From: Rubrivivax sp.
Lineage (GTDB): Bacteria; Pseudomonadota; Gammaproteobacteria; Burkholderiales; Burkholderiaceae_C
NCBI GenBank assembly: GCA_018780805.1
Contig: JADMJD010000128.1
Span: 17,095-81,094, forward strand
Direction of reading: 5' to 3'
Length of the DNA stretch: 64,000 bases
Position 1 is the stretch's first letter. Each line of letters begins with the position of its first letter. Both the position numbers and the translations under genes were made by a program. Below the pieces are notes generated by a model. It had not been told where the DNA came from. It did no database searches and saw only the letters and a list, made by a program, of their open reading frames with translations. This document shows positions 7,670 to 15,900 of this stretch, in pieces.

Positions 7670-8901
7670 CGTCGCCCGGCTGTTCCAACGCCTTGCCTCA
7701 ACGCGCGGCTGCGCTGGTCGAGCAACTGGCGCTGTCCGGCGCCAACTTCATCGCCTTCCTGGTGCTCGCGCGGCAGCTGGCGCCGGCCGACTGGGGTGCC
7801 TTCGGTTTTGCCTACGCCTTGCTGCTCTTCATGCAGGGTTTCCAGCGTGCCAGCGTCACGATCCCGATGATCCCGTATTCGGCCCACGGGGCGGGCTGGT
7901 CCGCCACACGCCAGGCCTGGGCCGGCATGAACCTGGGCCTGAGCCTGCTGTGTGCCGCCGGTCTGGCCTTGGTGGCAGCGGTGCTGCAGCTCGTTTCGGG
8001 CGGCTGGCTGGTGCAGGCGTTTGCGATGGCCAGCCTGCTGGCGGTGCCGATGTTCCTGCACGAATTTGCGCGCCGTGCCGCCATCCAGGAGGGCCGCACG
8101 GACCTGCTCGCCGCCATGGGCCTGGCCTATGCCGTGGTGCTGACCGTGGCCGTGCTCTGGCCCGGCGCTGCGGGGCGGGGCGCCTGGTCGGCCAGCATCG
8201 CCTGGGCGGCTGCGGCGGCGGTGGCCGCCGCGGTCTATGCGATGAAGGGCGGCACGCCGCTGCGGCTGCGCCGCGCCGCCTGGCCCGACGGCGCCGGCTA
8301 CCGGCATTACGTCGGCTGGGCCGCGCTGGGCCACCTGGGCCACAGCGGCTACAACTTTGGCGTGCAGGCCATCCTGGCCGCGTTGGCCGGCCCTGCGGCC
8401 GTGGGCGCCTTCCACGCCTGCAGGACCTTGGTGCAGCCCGTCAGCGTGCTGCTCAATGCCATGGACGGTGTCGACAAACCGCGGGCCGCGGCGGCCCTGG
8501 CCAGGGGCGGGCCCGCTGCCATGCGCCGTGTGTTGTGGCACTCGCTGGCGACGATGGCCATCCTGGCGCTGCCGGTGCTGACGGTGGCGGCCCTGTGGGC
8601 CACGCCACTGCTGACGCTGGCTTACGGCGAGCGCTACGCCACGCAGGGCACGCTGGTCGCCGCCTGGTGCGTGGCGTCGGTGTGCATGCTGCTGGCGCAG
8701 CCGGTCGAGTCGGGCCTCTACATGTCGGACCGCACACGCGCCTTGTTCGTCGGGCGGGCTGCGGCTGCGGCTGCGGGCACCGGGGTGGCGCTCTGGCTGG
8801 TGCCGGTGCATGGCGCCACGGGCGCCGTGGCCGCGCTGGCCGCGGGCTTTTTTGTGGCGGCGGTTTCCGGTGCCCTTCAACTCAGACACAAGGGCTCCTG
8901 A
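7666..8901 (+). CDS. Polysaccharide flippase (Wzx/MATE-like, oligosaccharide-lipid translocase)
   Basis: A 411-residue polytopic membrane protein of the polysaccharide-biosynthesis/MATE superfamily, which moves undecaprenyl-linked repeat units across the inner membrane. The N-terminal LVEQLALSGANFIAFLVLARQL resembles the first helix of Wzx proteins, and about 12 hydrophobic helices follow. It starts with GTG at 7666 overlapping the previous TGA (GTGA). The position between a polymerase/ligase and glycosyltransferases supports the role. Its two-base gap to the next ATG shows continued operon organisation. Confidence 0.83.
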   Translation: MTSPGCSNALPQRAAALVEQLALSGANFIAFLVLARQLAPADWGAFGFAYALLLFMQGFQRASVTIPMIPYSAHGAGWSATRQAWAGMNLGLSLLCAAGLALVAAVLQLVSGGWLVQAFAMASLLAVPMFLHEFARRAAIQEGRTDLLAAMGLAYAVVLTVAVLWPGAAGRGAWSASIAWAAAAAVAAAVYAMKGGTPLRLRRAAWPDGAGYRHYVGWAALGHLGHSGYNFGVQAILAALAGPAAVGAFHACRTLVQPVSVLLNAMDGVDKPRAAAALARGGPAAMRRVLWHSLATMAILALPVLTVAALWATPLLTLAYGERYATQGTLVAAWCVASVCMLLAQPVESGLYMSDRTRALFVGRAAAAAAGTGVALWLVPVHGATGAVAALAAGFFVAAVSGALQLRHKGS

Positions 8902-8903
8902 CC

Positions 8904-10013
8904 ATGGGCAACCCCTCAACGACCACCACCACGACAGCCTCGACGGTGGCTGCCGCCGCAACCGCAGCCGCAACCGCAGCCGCACCCGCCGCAAGCCGCA
9001 GCCTGTACCTGGCGTGGACGCACTTCCAGCGCCGCCAGGTGTCGATGGCCGACCTGGCGGGCTTCGAGTGTGTCTTCCTGCCGCTGGCCTACAAGGGCCG
9101 CAGCCACCTGCTGCGCGGCCTGCACTACCTGCGGCTGATGCTGCGCACCGTCCAGGTGTTGCGCCAGCACCGGCCAGCGGTGTTGTGGCTGCAGCTGCCG
9201 CAGTTTCCGCTGCTGTGGGCGGCCATGCTCTACAGACTGTTGTTCGACCCGGCGCTGCAGCTGGTGGCCGACTGCCACAACGCCGCTTTCCAGGCGCCGT
9301 GGTCCCGGCTGCCGTTGGGGCTGTCGCTGTTGCGGCGCTGCACCTGCATCCTGGTGCACAACGACGACATGCGGGCCCGGGCGCAGCAGCTGGGTCTGCC
9401 CATGACCCGTGTGCAGGTGCTGGAGGATGTGCCGCCGCTGCACCGCGGTGGCACGCGCGGTGTGCCGGTGCCCCCGGCGTTTGCGGGCCGCCCGCGGCCC
9501 TGGGTGTTGTTCCCCGGCAGTTACGGCCAGGACGAACCCATCGGCGAGTTGCTGGCGGCGGCCGCGATGATGCCGGCCGGCACCTTGGCCGTCACCGGCC
9601 GGCGCAGCAATGCCACCCGCAACGGCCACGACATCAGCCAGGTGCCCGCCAACACCGTGCTGACCGACTACGTGCCGGTGGCCGAGCTGGACGCCCTGCT
9701 GGCCCATGCCGACGTGGTGCTGGCCTTGACACGCAACGACGGCATCCAGCTCAGCGTCTGCAACGAGGCGCTGGGCTTCGGCAAGCCCATGGTCATGTCC
9801 GGCACCCCGCTGCTGAGGGCGCTGTTCGGCAGTGCCGCCGTGGTGGTGGACTCGTCGGACCCGGCGGACATCCTGCGTGGCATCGGGCAGGCCTGGCAGG
9901 CGCGTGACCACTGGGGTGATGCGGCCGAATCACTGGCGCATCAGCGGCGCAGCCGGTGGGTGGCCGAGCCTCTGCAACGATGCTTGCGGGTGCTGGATGC
10001 GCGTGTGCCATGA
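8904..10013 (+). CDS. Glycosyltransferase (GT-B, group 1-like) with Thr/Ala-rich N-terminus
   Basis: A 369-residue GT-B-type glycosyltransferase. The N-terminal half has RPAVLWLQLPQFPLLWAAML and LVADCHNAAF, and the C-terminal nucleotide-sugar half has RPWVLFPGSYGQDEP, VLTDYVPVAELDALLAHADVVLALTRNDG and NEALGFGKPMV, the last resembling the EAxxxGxP region of group 1 enzymes. The first 31 residues are low-complexity Thr/Ala and carry a 12-bp tandem repeat; the conserved fold starts at about SLYLAWTHF. ATG 8904 follows the previous stop by two bases, but a start further in cannot be excluded. The stop overlaps the next ATG (ATGA). Donor and acceptor are not predictable. Confidence 0.8.
   Translation: MGNPSTTTTTTASTVAAAATAAATAAAPAASRSLYLAWTHFQRRQVSMADLAGFECVFLPLAYKGRSHLLRGLHYLRLMLRTVQVLRQHRPAVLWLQLPQFPLLWAAMLYRLLFDPALQLVADCHNAAFQAPWSRLPLGLSLLRRCTCILVHNDDMRARAQQLGLPMTRVQVLEDVPPLHRGGTRGVPVPPAFAGRPRPWVLFPGSYGQDEPIGELLAAAAMMPAGTLAVTGRRSNATRNGHDISQVPANTVLTDYVPVAELDALLAHADVVLALTRNDGIQLSVCNEALGFGKPMVMSGTPLLRALFGSAAVVVDSSDPADILRGIGQAWQARDHWGDAAESLAHQRRSRWVAEPLQRCLRVLDARVP
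8955..8990 (+). repeat. 12-bp in-frame tandem repeat (about three copies)
   Basis: GCCGCAACCGCA is repeated twice exactly and once with two changes inside the 5' end of the glycosyltransferase gene, preceded by an ACC-run encoding Thr. The unit is a multiple of three, so copy-number change would alter N-terminal length and not the frame. Confidence 0.75.
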
Positions 10014-11209
10014 GGGCCGGCCTGCCCCGTTGCATCGCCCTGGTCGGGCGCCTGGGCACACCGCAGCTGGCCTGCCTGCGCAGCTGGCGCCGCCGGGGCG
10101 TGCCGGTGCTGTTCGTGCACGACGGGCCGCAGCCCTTGTCGCGCCTGGTCGTGCGTTTGTTGGGGGTGCCCTGTGTGAACCTGGGGCCGCTGCGGCCTGG
10201 CGACGCGGCCTTCGTCGCTCAATTTGCTGGTCACCTGCGGGCGCATGGCGTGGACGCCGTGACCTGCGTCTCGGAGCCCATCAGCGAGGCCCTCTGGGCC
10301 ATGGCGGCACGGTTGCCGCCGGGTCTGCGCCTGCTGTGTGTGCAGCCTGCGCAGGTGCGCGTGCTGGAATCCAAGTTTGCGCAGGACGCCACCGCGCGGG
10401 CAGCCGGCCTGCCCACGCTGCAGAGCTGGCGCTGGTGGCCTGGTGACGCGGCCCAGACGGTGGACGTGCCGCCGCAGGCCTTCCCGCTGGTGGTGCGGCC
10501 CGATGTGCAGCGCGCCGCCAACCCCGGCTTCAAACTGGCTGTGGTGAAGGACCCGGCCGCGTTGCGCGCGCTGGTGGCCGCGCTGGTGCCGGGCTCGTCG
10601 GGTGTCATCGCCCAAACGCTGGTGCGGGGCCCCAACCTGCTGGTGCATGGCTACCGCAGCGCCGACGGCCGCTGGGGCGGGCATGTGGCCTTCCGGGTCG
10701 ACGTCAAACACCGGGGTTTCACGGTTCGGCTCAGCCCCGTGCCGCTGCCGGCCGACCTTGCACAGGGCTGCCGCCGCATGGAGCAGGCGCTGGGCCTGTG
10801 CGGCGTGTACCACTGGGAGTTCGTGCAGGACGAGTCCTCGGGTGCGGCCTGGTTCCTGGACCTGAACCCCCGCTTCGGCGGCACCACGGGCAAGGTGCTG
10901 GCCGCGGGTTATGACGAACCGCTGGCACTGCTGGGCACGGCGCAGCCGGGGGCGTTGACGCACTCGCAGGTGCTGCACGCCCGGCTGCGCCCCAGCGGCG
11001 GCAAACACCAGGCGCTGGCGGCGCTGGTGGGGGCCTTGCGCCGCCGCAGCACCGAGGCCGACTACCCCTACCCCAACCTGCGGCGGCTGCTGCCGGCCCT
11101 GCTGCACCAGCTGTTCCTGGGCCGCGACGAGATCCTGCGCCTGGCCGATGCACGCACCGGGCTGGCCTTTGCCGCGCACCAGATCGTGCGCCGGTGGATG
11201 CCGCGTTGA
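10010..11209 (+). CDS. ATP-grasp domain protein in polysaccharide operon
   Basis: A 399-residue protein with the three-domain layout of ATP-grasp ligases: an N-terminal Rossmann-like part (CIALVGRLG), a central lid region with VLESKFAQDATARAAGLPT and FPLVVRPDVQ, and a C-terminal metal/ATP site in GVYHWEFVQDE and WFLDLNPRFGGTTG, where the E and N of the E-x-N pair (here LDLNPRFGG) coordinate Mg. Such enzymes join a carboxylate to an amine, thiol or other nucleophile through acyl phosphate. Inside a polysaccharide operon that also makes uronic acids, amide decoration of a sugar carboxylate is an attractive inference, but the substrate is unproven. It starts by ATGA overlap at 10010. Confidence 0.8.
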   Translation: MRAGLPRCIALVGRLGTPQLACLRSWRRRGVPVLFVHDGPQPLSRLVVRLLGVPCVNLGPLRPGDAAFVAQFAGHLRAHGVDAVTCVSEPISEALWAMAARLPPGLRLLCVQPAQVRVLESKFAQDATARAAGLPTLQSWRWWPGDAAQTVDVPPQAFPLVVRPDVQRAANPGFKLAVVKDPAALRALVAALVPGSSGVIAQTLVRGPNLLVHGYRSADGRWGGHVAFRVDVKHRGFTVRLSPVPLPADLAQGCRRMEQALGLCGVYHWEFVQDESSGAAWFLDLNPRFGGTTGKVLAAGYDEPLALLGTAQPGALTHSQVLHARLRPSGGKHQALAALVGALRRRSTEADYPYPNLRRLLPALLHQLFLGRDEILRLADARTGLAFAAHQIVRRWMPR

Positions 11210-11318
11210 TGCCACGTTGAAGCCGCGTTGAATCACGGCCAGCGGGTCGCAGCGATGTATCAGCGGCCGGCTTCGCGGCTCTGTCCCACAGGAGCTGTTC
11301 AGCGCCAGGAGCAACCAG

Positions 11319-11429
11319 TTGAATGCCGAAGATTTCAAGCCACGCCAAGGCGTCCGCATTGCCGTGTTTGCCGTTTTCGTCCTGTTGCTCGCGCTGGCAG
11401 ACCAGGTCTGGTTTTCCACCCCACTGTGA
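11319..11429 (+). CDS. Probable 36-residue single-span membrane peptide
   Basis: A short frame starting with TTG at 11319, preceded by AGGAG nine bases upstream (11307-11311), encodes a polar head (NAEDFKPRQG), a 19-residue hydrophobic span (VRIAVFAVFVLLLALADQV) and a short tail, WFSTPL. It lies in the 234-bp gap between the ATP-grasp gene and the dehydrogenase gene, and its TGA is 14 bases before the next ATG. The sharp polar-hydrophobic-polar profile and good ribosome site argue for a real gene. TTG initiation and the small size are weaknesses. I do not recognise a family. It could be a regulator or docking subunit of the polysaccharide membrane machinery. Confidence 0.45.
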   Translation: MNAEDFKPRQGVRIAVFAVFVLLLALADQVWFSTPL

Positions 11430-11443
11430 ACGGAGACGCGCGA

Positions 11444-12799
11444 ATGTCCACCTTGCTTGAAGAACCTGCTGTGCGCACGGCGCGGGCCACTGAACGCGAC
11501 GCAGCCGAGGGCCTGGCACTGGAGCGCATTGCCGTCATCGGCCTGGGTTATGTGGGTCTGCCGTTGGTGGTGGAGTTCGGCAAGCAGGGCCGCACCATCG
11601 GCCTGGACATCGCGCGGCACAAGGTCGAGCTCTGCCAGCGCGGGCAGGACCCCTCACGCGAACTGAGCGACGAGGCGATGAAAGCCAGCAGCCATGCCGT
11701 CTACACCGACGACCCCCAGTTGCTGGCCGAGGCGGACGTGATCATCGTGGCCGTGCCCACGCCGGTGGACGTCGCCCACATCCCGGACTTCGGGCCGCTG
11801 ATCGGTGCCAGCACCAGCGTGGGCCGGCACATGAAAAAGGGCGCGCTGGTCATCTACGAAAGCACGGTCTACCCCGGTGCCACCGAGGAGGTCTGCATTC
11901 CGGTGCTGGAGCGCGAAAGTGGCCTGCGCTGGAAGCAGGATTTCTCCGTCGGTTACAGCCCCGAGCGCATCAACCCGGGCGACCGCGAACACACGCTGAC
12001 CCGGGTGCTGAAGATCGTGAGCGGCGATTCACCCGAGACGCTAGAGCGTGTGGCCCGGGTCTACGAGCGCATCGTCGAGCCCGGTGTGCACCGCGCCAGC
12101 AGCATCAAGGCGGCGGAAGCGGCCAAGGTGATCGAAAACACCCAGCGCGACCTGAACATCGCGTTGATGAACGAGCTGTCCATCATCTTCGACCGCATGG
12201 GCATCGACACCCACGAGGTGCTGGAGGCGGCCGGCACCAAGTGGAACTTCCTGAAGTTCAAGCCCGGTCTGGTGGGCGGCCACTGCATCGGCGTGGACCC
12301 GTATTACCTCACCCACAAGGCCGACATGCTGGGTTATCACCCGCAGGTCATCCTGGCCGGGCGCCGCATCAACGACGGCATGGGCAAGTTCATCGCCGAG
12401 CAGACCATCAAGCAGATGATCGCCGCCGGCAGCTACATCAAGGGCGCGCGCGTCAACGTGCTGGGCATGACCTTCAAGGAAAACTGCGCCGATCTGCGCA
12501 ACAGCAAAGTCATCGACATCGTGCGCGAGCTGCAGTTTTTTGGCGTCGAGGTGCACGTGACCGACCCGCATGCCGATGCGCACGAAGCGCTGGCGGAATA
12601 CGGTGTGCAGCTGCAGACCTGGGACGACCTGCCGCGCGCCGACGCCGTGGTGGCCGCCGTGGCGCATCAGGACTACGCCGCGCTGAGCCCGGAAGACCTG
12701 GGGCGCAAGCTCATCAAGGGCGGTGTGGTCATCGACGTCAAGTCGATGTATTCGCCGGTGCCGCTGCGGCTGGCGGGGTTCAGGGTGTGGCGGTTGTGA
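11444..12799 (+). CDS. tviB: UDP-N-acetyl-hexosamine 6-dehydrogenase (TviB/WbpA/CapL type)
   Basis: NAD-dependent four-electron oxidation of UDP-GlcNAc or UDP-GalNAc to the uronic acid. The 451 residues include a Rossmann motif IAVIGLGYVGLPLV (about residue 28), YSPERINPGD, AAEAAKVIENTQRDLNIA and the catalytic Cys in GGHCIGVDPYYL (about residue 285). The SPERINPGD form is typical of the TviB/WbpA/CapL branch rather than of WecC or UDP-glucose dehydrogenase. ATG 11444 has GGAG 9-12 bases upstream; the open frame extends earlier but without homology. It is the last gene of the operon and supplies the acidic sugar that the PL14-like lyase and ATP-grasp enzyme might act on. Confidence 0.93.
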   Translation: MSTLLEEPAVRTARATERDAAEGLALERIAVIGLGYVGLPLVVEFGKQGRTIGLDIARHKVELCQRGQDPSRELSDEAMKASSHAVYTDDPQLLAEADVIIVAVPTPVDVAHIPDFGPLIGASTSVGRHMKKGALVIYESTVYPGATEEVCIPVLERESGLRWKQDFSVGYSPERINPGDREHTLTRVLKIVSGDSPETLERVARVYERIVEPGVHRASSIKAAEAAKVIENTQRDLNIALMNELSIIFDRMGIDTHEVLEAAGTKWNFLKFKPGLVGGHCIGVDPYYLTHKADMLGYHPQVILAGRRINDGMGKFIAEQTIKQMIAAGSYIKGARVNVLGMTFKENCADLRNSKVIDIVRELQFFGVEVHVTDPHADAHEALAEYGVQLQTWDDLPRADAVVAAVAHQDYAALSPEDLGRKLIKGGVVIDVKSMYSPVPLRLAGFRVWRL

Positions 12800-12827
12800 G
12801 GCCAGCGAATGCGAGCGAGTGATCATG

Positions 12828-12902
12828 TGGCGCCCCCGGCGGGAATCGAACCCACATCTGAGACTTAGGAGGTCCCCGTTCTATCCATTGAACTACGGCG
12901 GC
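12828..12902 (-). tRNA. tRNA-Arg (anticodon CCT), CCA encoded
   Basis: A 75-nt cloverleaf on the minus strand: D arm GTTC...GAAC, anticodon arm GGGAC-CTCCTAA-GTCTC giving anticodon CCT (reads AGG), T arm GTGGG-TTCGATT-CCCGC, discriminator G and encoded CCA. The acceptor stem GCCGCCG/CGGGGGC has a G-G mismatch at position 4:69. It lies between the polysaccharide operon and tamB. Confidence 0.93.
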
Positions 12903-12921
12903 GCGGCAGCGCGGGATTCTG

Positions 12922-15900
12922 TCACGGCACGCGCCAGATCCAGATCAGGTCCAGCGAGTTCTCGGCCCCGCTCTGGGCCCGCAGCGTGAAACGCTGGGCC
13001 GCGCGGTAGATCAGCTGCCAGGTGCCCACGGTGGCGTTCACGCCGCGTTCATAGCCCACGTACCAGCGTTGGCTGAGCTGTTTGCCCAGCGTGACGATGG
13101 TTTCGCTGGTGCTGTCGTCGGATTGCCGCACCGACAGCTCGTCCAGCCCCAGGCTGCGGATCAGCGTGTCGGTAGGGGCCTCGCCTTCGCCGGCCAGCAG
13201 GGCGATGGCGGCACGCTGCAGCAGCGCGGTGTCGGCCCGGCCCAGGCCGCCGGGGTCGCGGCCCAGCACCAGCCAGGCGAGTTTGTCGGTGTCGCTCAGT
13301 TCGGGGTCGGAATGCAGCCGGATGCGCGGCGACTGCGCGGTGCCGGTGATGGCCACGCCGACCTCGATGTCCAGGTTGGGCCGCAGGGCCAGCACGTCCA
13401 GCCGCGGGTTGTCGGCCGGCCCGTAGAAGGCCACGATGCCACGTTGGATGGCCAGCTTCTGGCCGTAGGCGGCGTAGGTGCCACGCTCGGCGTTCACCGT
13501 GCCGTTCACCGCCAGCCGGCCCGTGGGCGCGCTGATGCGCAGGTCGCCGCGCAGCAAGGTGTCCAGCCCGCGGCCACGCACCTTGAGCTGCTGGCCCAGC
13601 GAGATGTCCAGCGCCACGTCGGTGCTGCGCGGTTTGCGGGTGGTGGTGGGGTCGGCTGCGGCCACCTCGGGTGCGCCGGGGCGGCGCACGTTCACGTCGT
13701 CGGCCAGGCTGGGCGCGTCGCTGCGGCTGGCGTCGAACAGCGCTTCGTCCACGTTCAGCTTGCCCTTGAGCGCCAATGACTGCGGCTTGAGCGTCAGCTC
13801 GGCGTTGCCGCTGGCCACCAGCCGGCGGTCCACCCGGCCCAGCACCTGGAACTGTTCGGCGCGCAGCTGCAGCCGGGCTTCGGGTGGGTTGACGAGGTCG
13901 GCGCCGCCGGTGACGGTGAGTGTGCCGGTGCCGGCGCGGAAGCTGAAACGTTCGATGTTGGCGCGGTTGCCTTCCAGCCGCAGCAAAACATCACCGCCGG
14001 TGACGTTGACACCTTGCAGCAGGTTGCGCACCCCCAGGCCGCTGCCCGACAAGGTGCCGTTGACGGCAGGGTTGGCAAACCGGCCGCTGAACACACCGTC
14101 GGTTTCCAGCGCACCTTCCAGCCGCCAGCCGGGCGGCACCCAGGCGCCCCAGATGCCCAGGTTGGCCACGCGCGCCTGCACGCCGCCGTCCACCACGGCG
14201 TCGGGCCCGGGCCAGCGGCGGTCGGGCGTGGTCTGCACACGCAGCAGGCCACCGGCGGCGCCCAGCGTGCGGCCGGCCAGGGCCTGCGTGAAGGTCCAGG
14301 TGCCGTCGTGGGCGTTCAGCGCGAGGCGCAGGTCGGTCAGGCCCAGGGCCAGCGGCGCCTCGGCGGTGTCGCGCACCTGCAGGTCGCCACCCTGGCGTTC
14401 GAAGACCAGGTCGGCGTCGAAGCGTTCACCGGCTTTCAGGTCCAGCGTGGCGCCCACGCGCAGGTCGCCGTCCCAGCCCAGATCAGGCTGCCAGCGCGCC
14501 AGCAGCGGCGCCACACGCAGGCTCTCCAGCCGTGCGCGCAGGGTCAGCGCACCGGTGTCGTAGCGCACCTCGTCCCAGGCCAGGGCTATGTCGCCGGCCA
14601 GCTTCAGCCGGCCGGCGTCGGCACGCAGGCGTTGCAGGCCACCGTCGGGGCCTAGCGCCAGTTCGGCGCGCAGCGGGCCAGCGTCCAGCCAGTCGCGTGG
14701 GGGTGTGCCGGCCAAGGGCACGCGGCCGTCCCAGCCGCCAGCCGTCAGGCTCTCCAGCTGGCCGGTCCAGCGCCAGCCTTCGGGGCCGTGTTGGGCCTGA
14801 CCATCACCGCGCAGCGCCAGCCGTGTGCCACGTTGTGATTTCAGCGCAAAGGTCTGTTCCAGCACCGCCGGTGGTACCAAGGGCAGCGCGGCGTCGATGC
14901 GAAGCCGGTGGCTGGCCAGCGTGCCGGCCAGCTCGGCGCTGGCCACGGGCACCTTCTGGCCGCGCCAGGCCAGGTCCGTCATGGCCACTGTGGCATTCAG
15001 GGGTTGTTCGGTGCCACCGGTGGCATCGGCCGACAGGCGCCATTGCAGCGTGCCCTGGCCCAGCGCCAGCGGCCCGGCGCCCAGGGCCTGCAGCCGCGCG
15101 TGGCCGCTGCCGGCCATCACGGGCCAGCGGCCTTGCAGGGTGGCGTCGGCTTCGGCCTGGCCCCCGCGCGGCGCCCAGGGGGCCAGCGCCGGGTGCAGGG
15201 CGGCCAGCGGCGCCAGCGCGGCCAGGGCCGGTGCACGCAGCGTGAGCTGCCAGCGGTCGGCACGGCCATCGGCCAAGGGGTCGGCCTGGCCGCTGATGGT
15301 GAGCTGGTTGCCGGCCAGGTCCAGCGCGGCCTGCACCTGGGCGCCGGGGCTCAGGCTGAGCTGGCCCTGCACCGGCACACCGGCCAGCTGGGACGGCGCC
15401 AGCCGCAGCTGCGCCTGGCCGGCCAGGGCACGCCAGGCCTCGGGCTGCGTGTGTGTGCGCGCCAGAGCGCGGTCCGGCAGCGTGAGCGCCAGTGTCCAGT
15501 CGCCGTTCAGCTTGTGCGGGCCGCGGCGCCACGGGCTGTCTTCCGGCCCGGGCCACCAGGGCAGCGGGTCGAAGTCGGCCAGCCGGCCTTCACTGGCCAG
15601 CGACCAGCCGGCCCCCGCGCGCCGCAGCGTGGCGCTGGCCTCGGCGCTGGCCGTGCCGGTGCGCGCCTGCAGGCTGCGCAGCTGGAATTGTTCTGCGCTG
15701 GCGCTGGCGTCCAGCACCACTTGAACCGGTGTGGGCGCGGTGCTCAGCCGGCCTTCCAGCCGGCCTTGCAGTGTGGCCCGCCAGGGCGTGGGGGGTGTTG
15801 CGGATGTCGCGGATGGGCCGGCCTGCGGGTCGGGTGACGGCAGGCCGGTGAGCACCCCTTGCAGCGCGCCACCCAGTTGCATGGCCGCGGCGCGGCCGTC

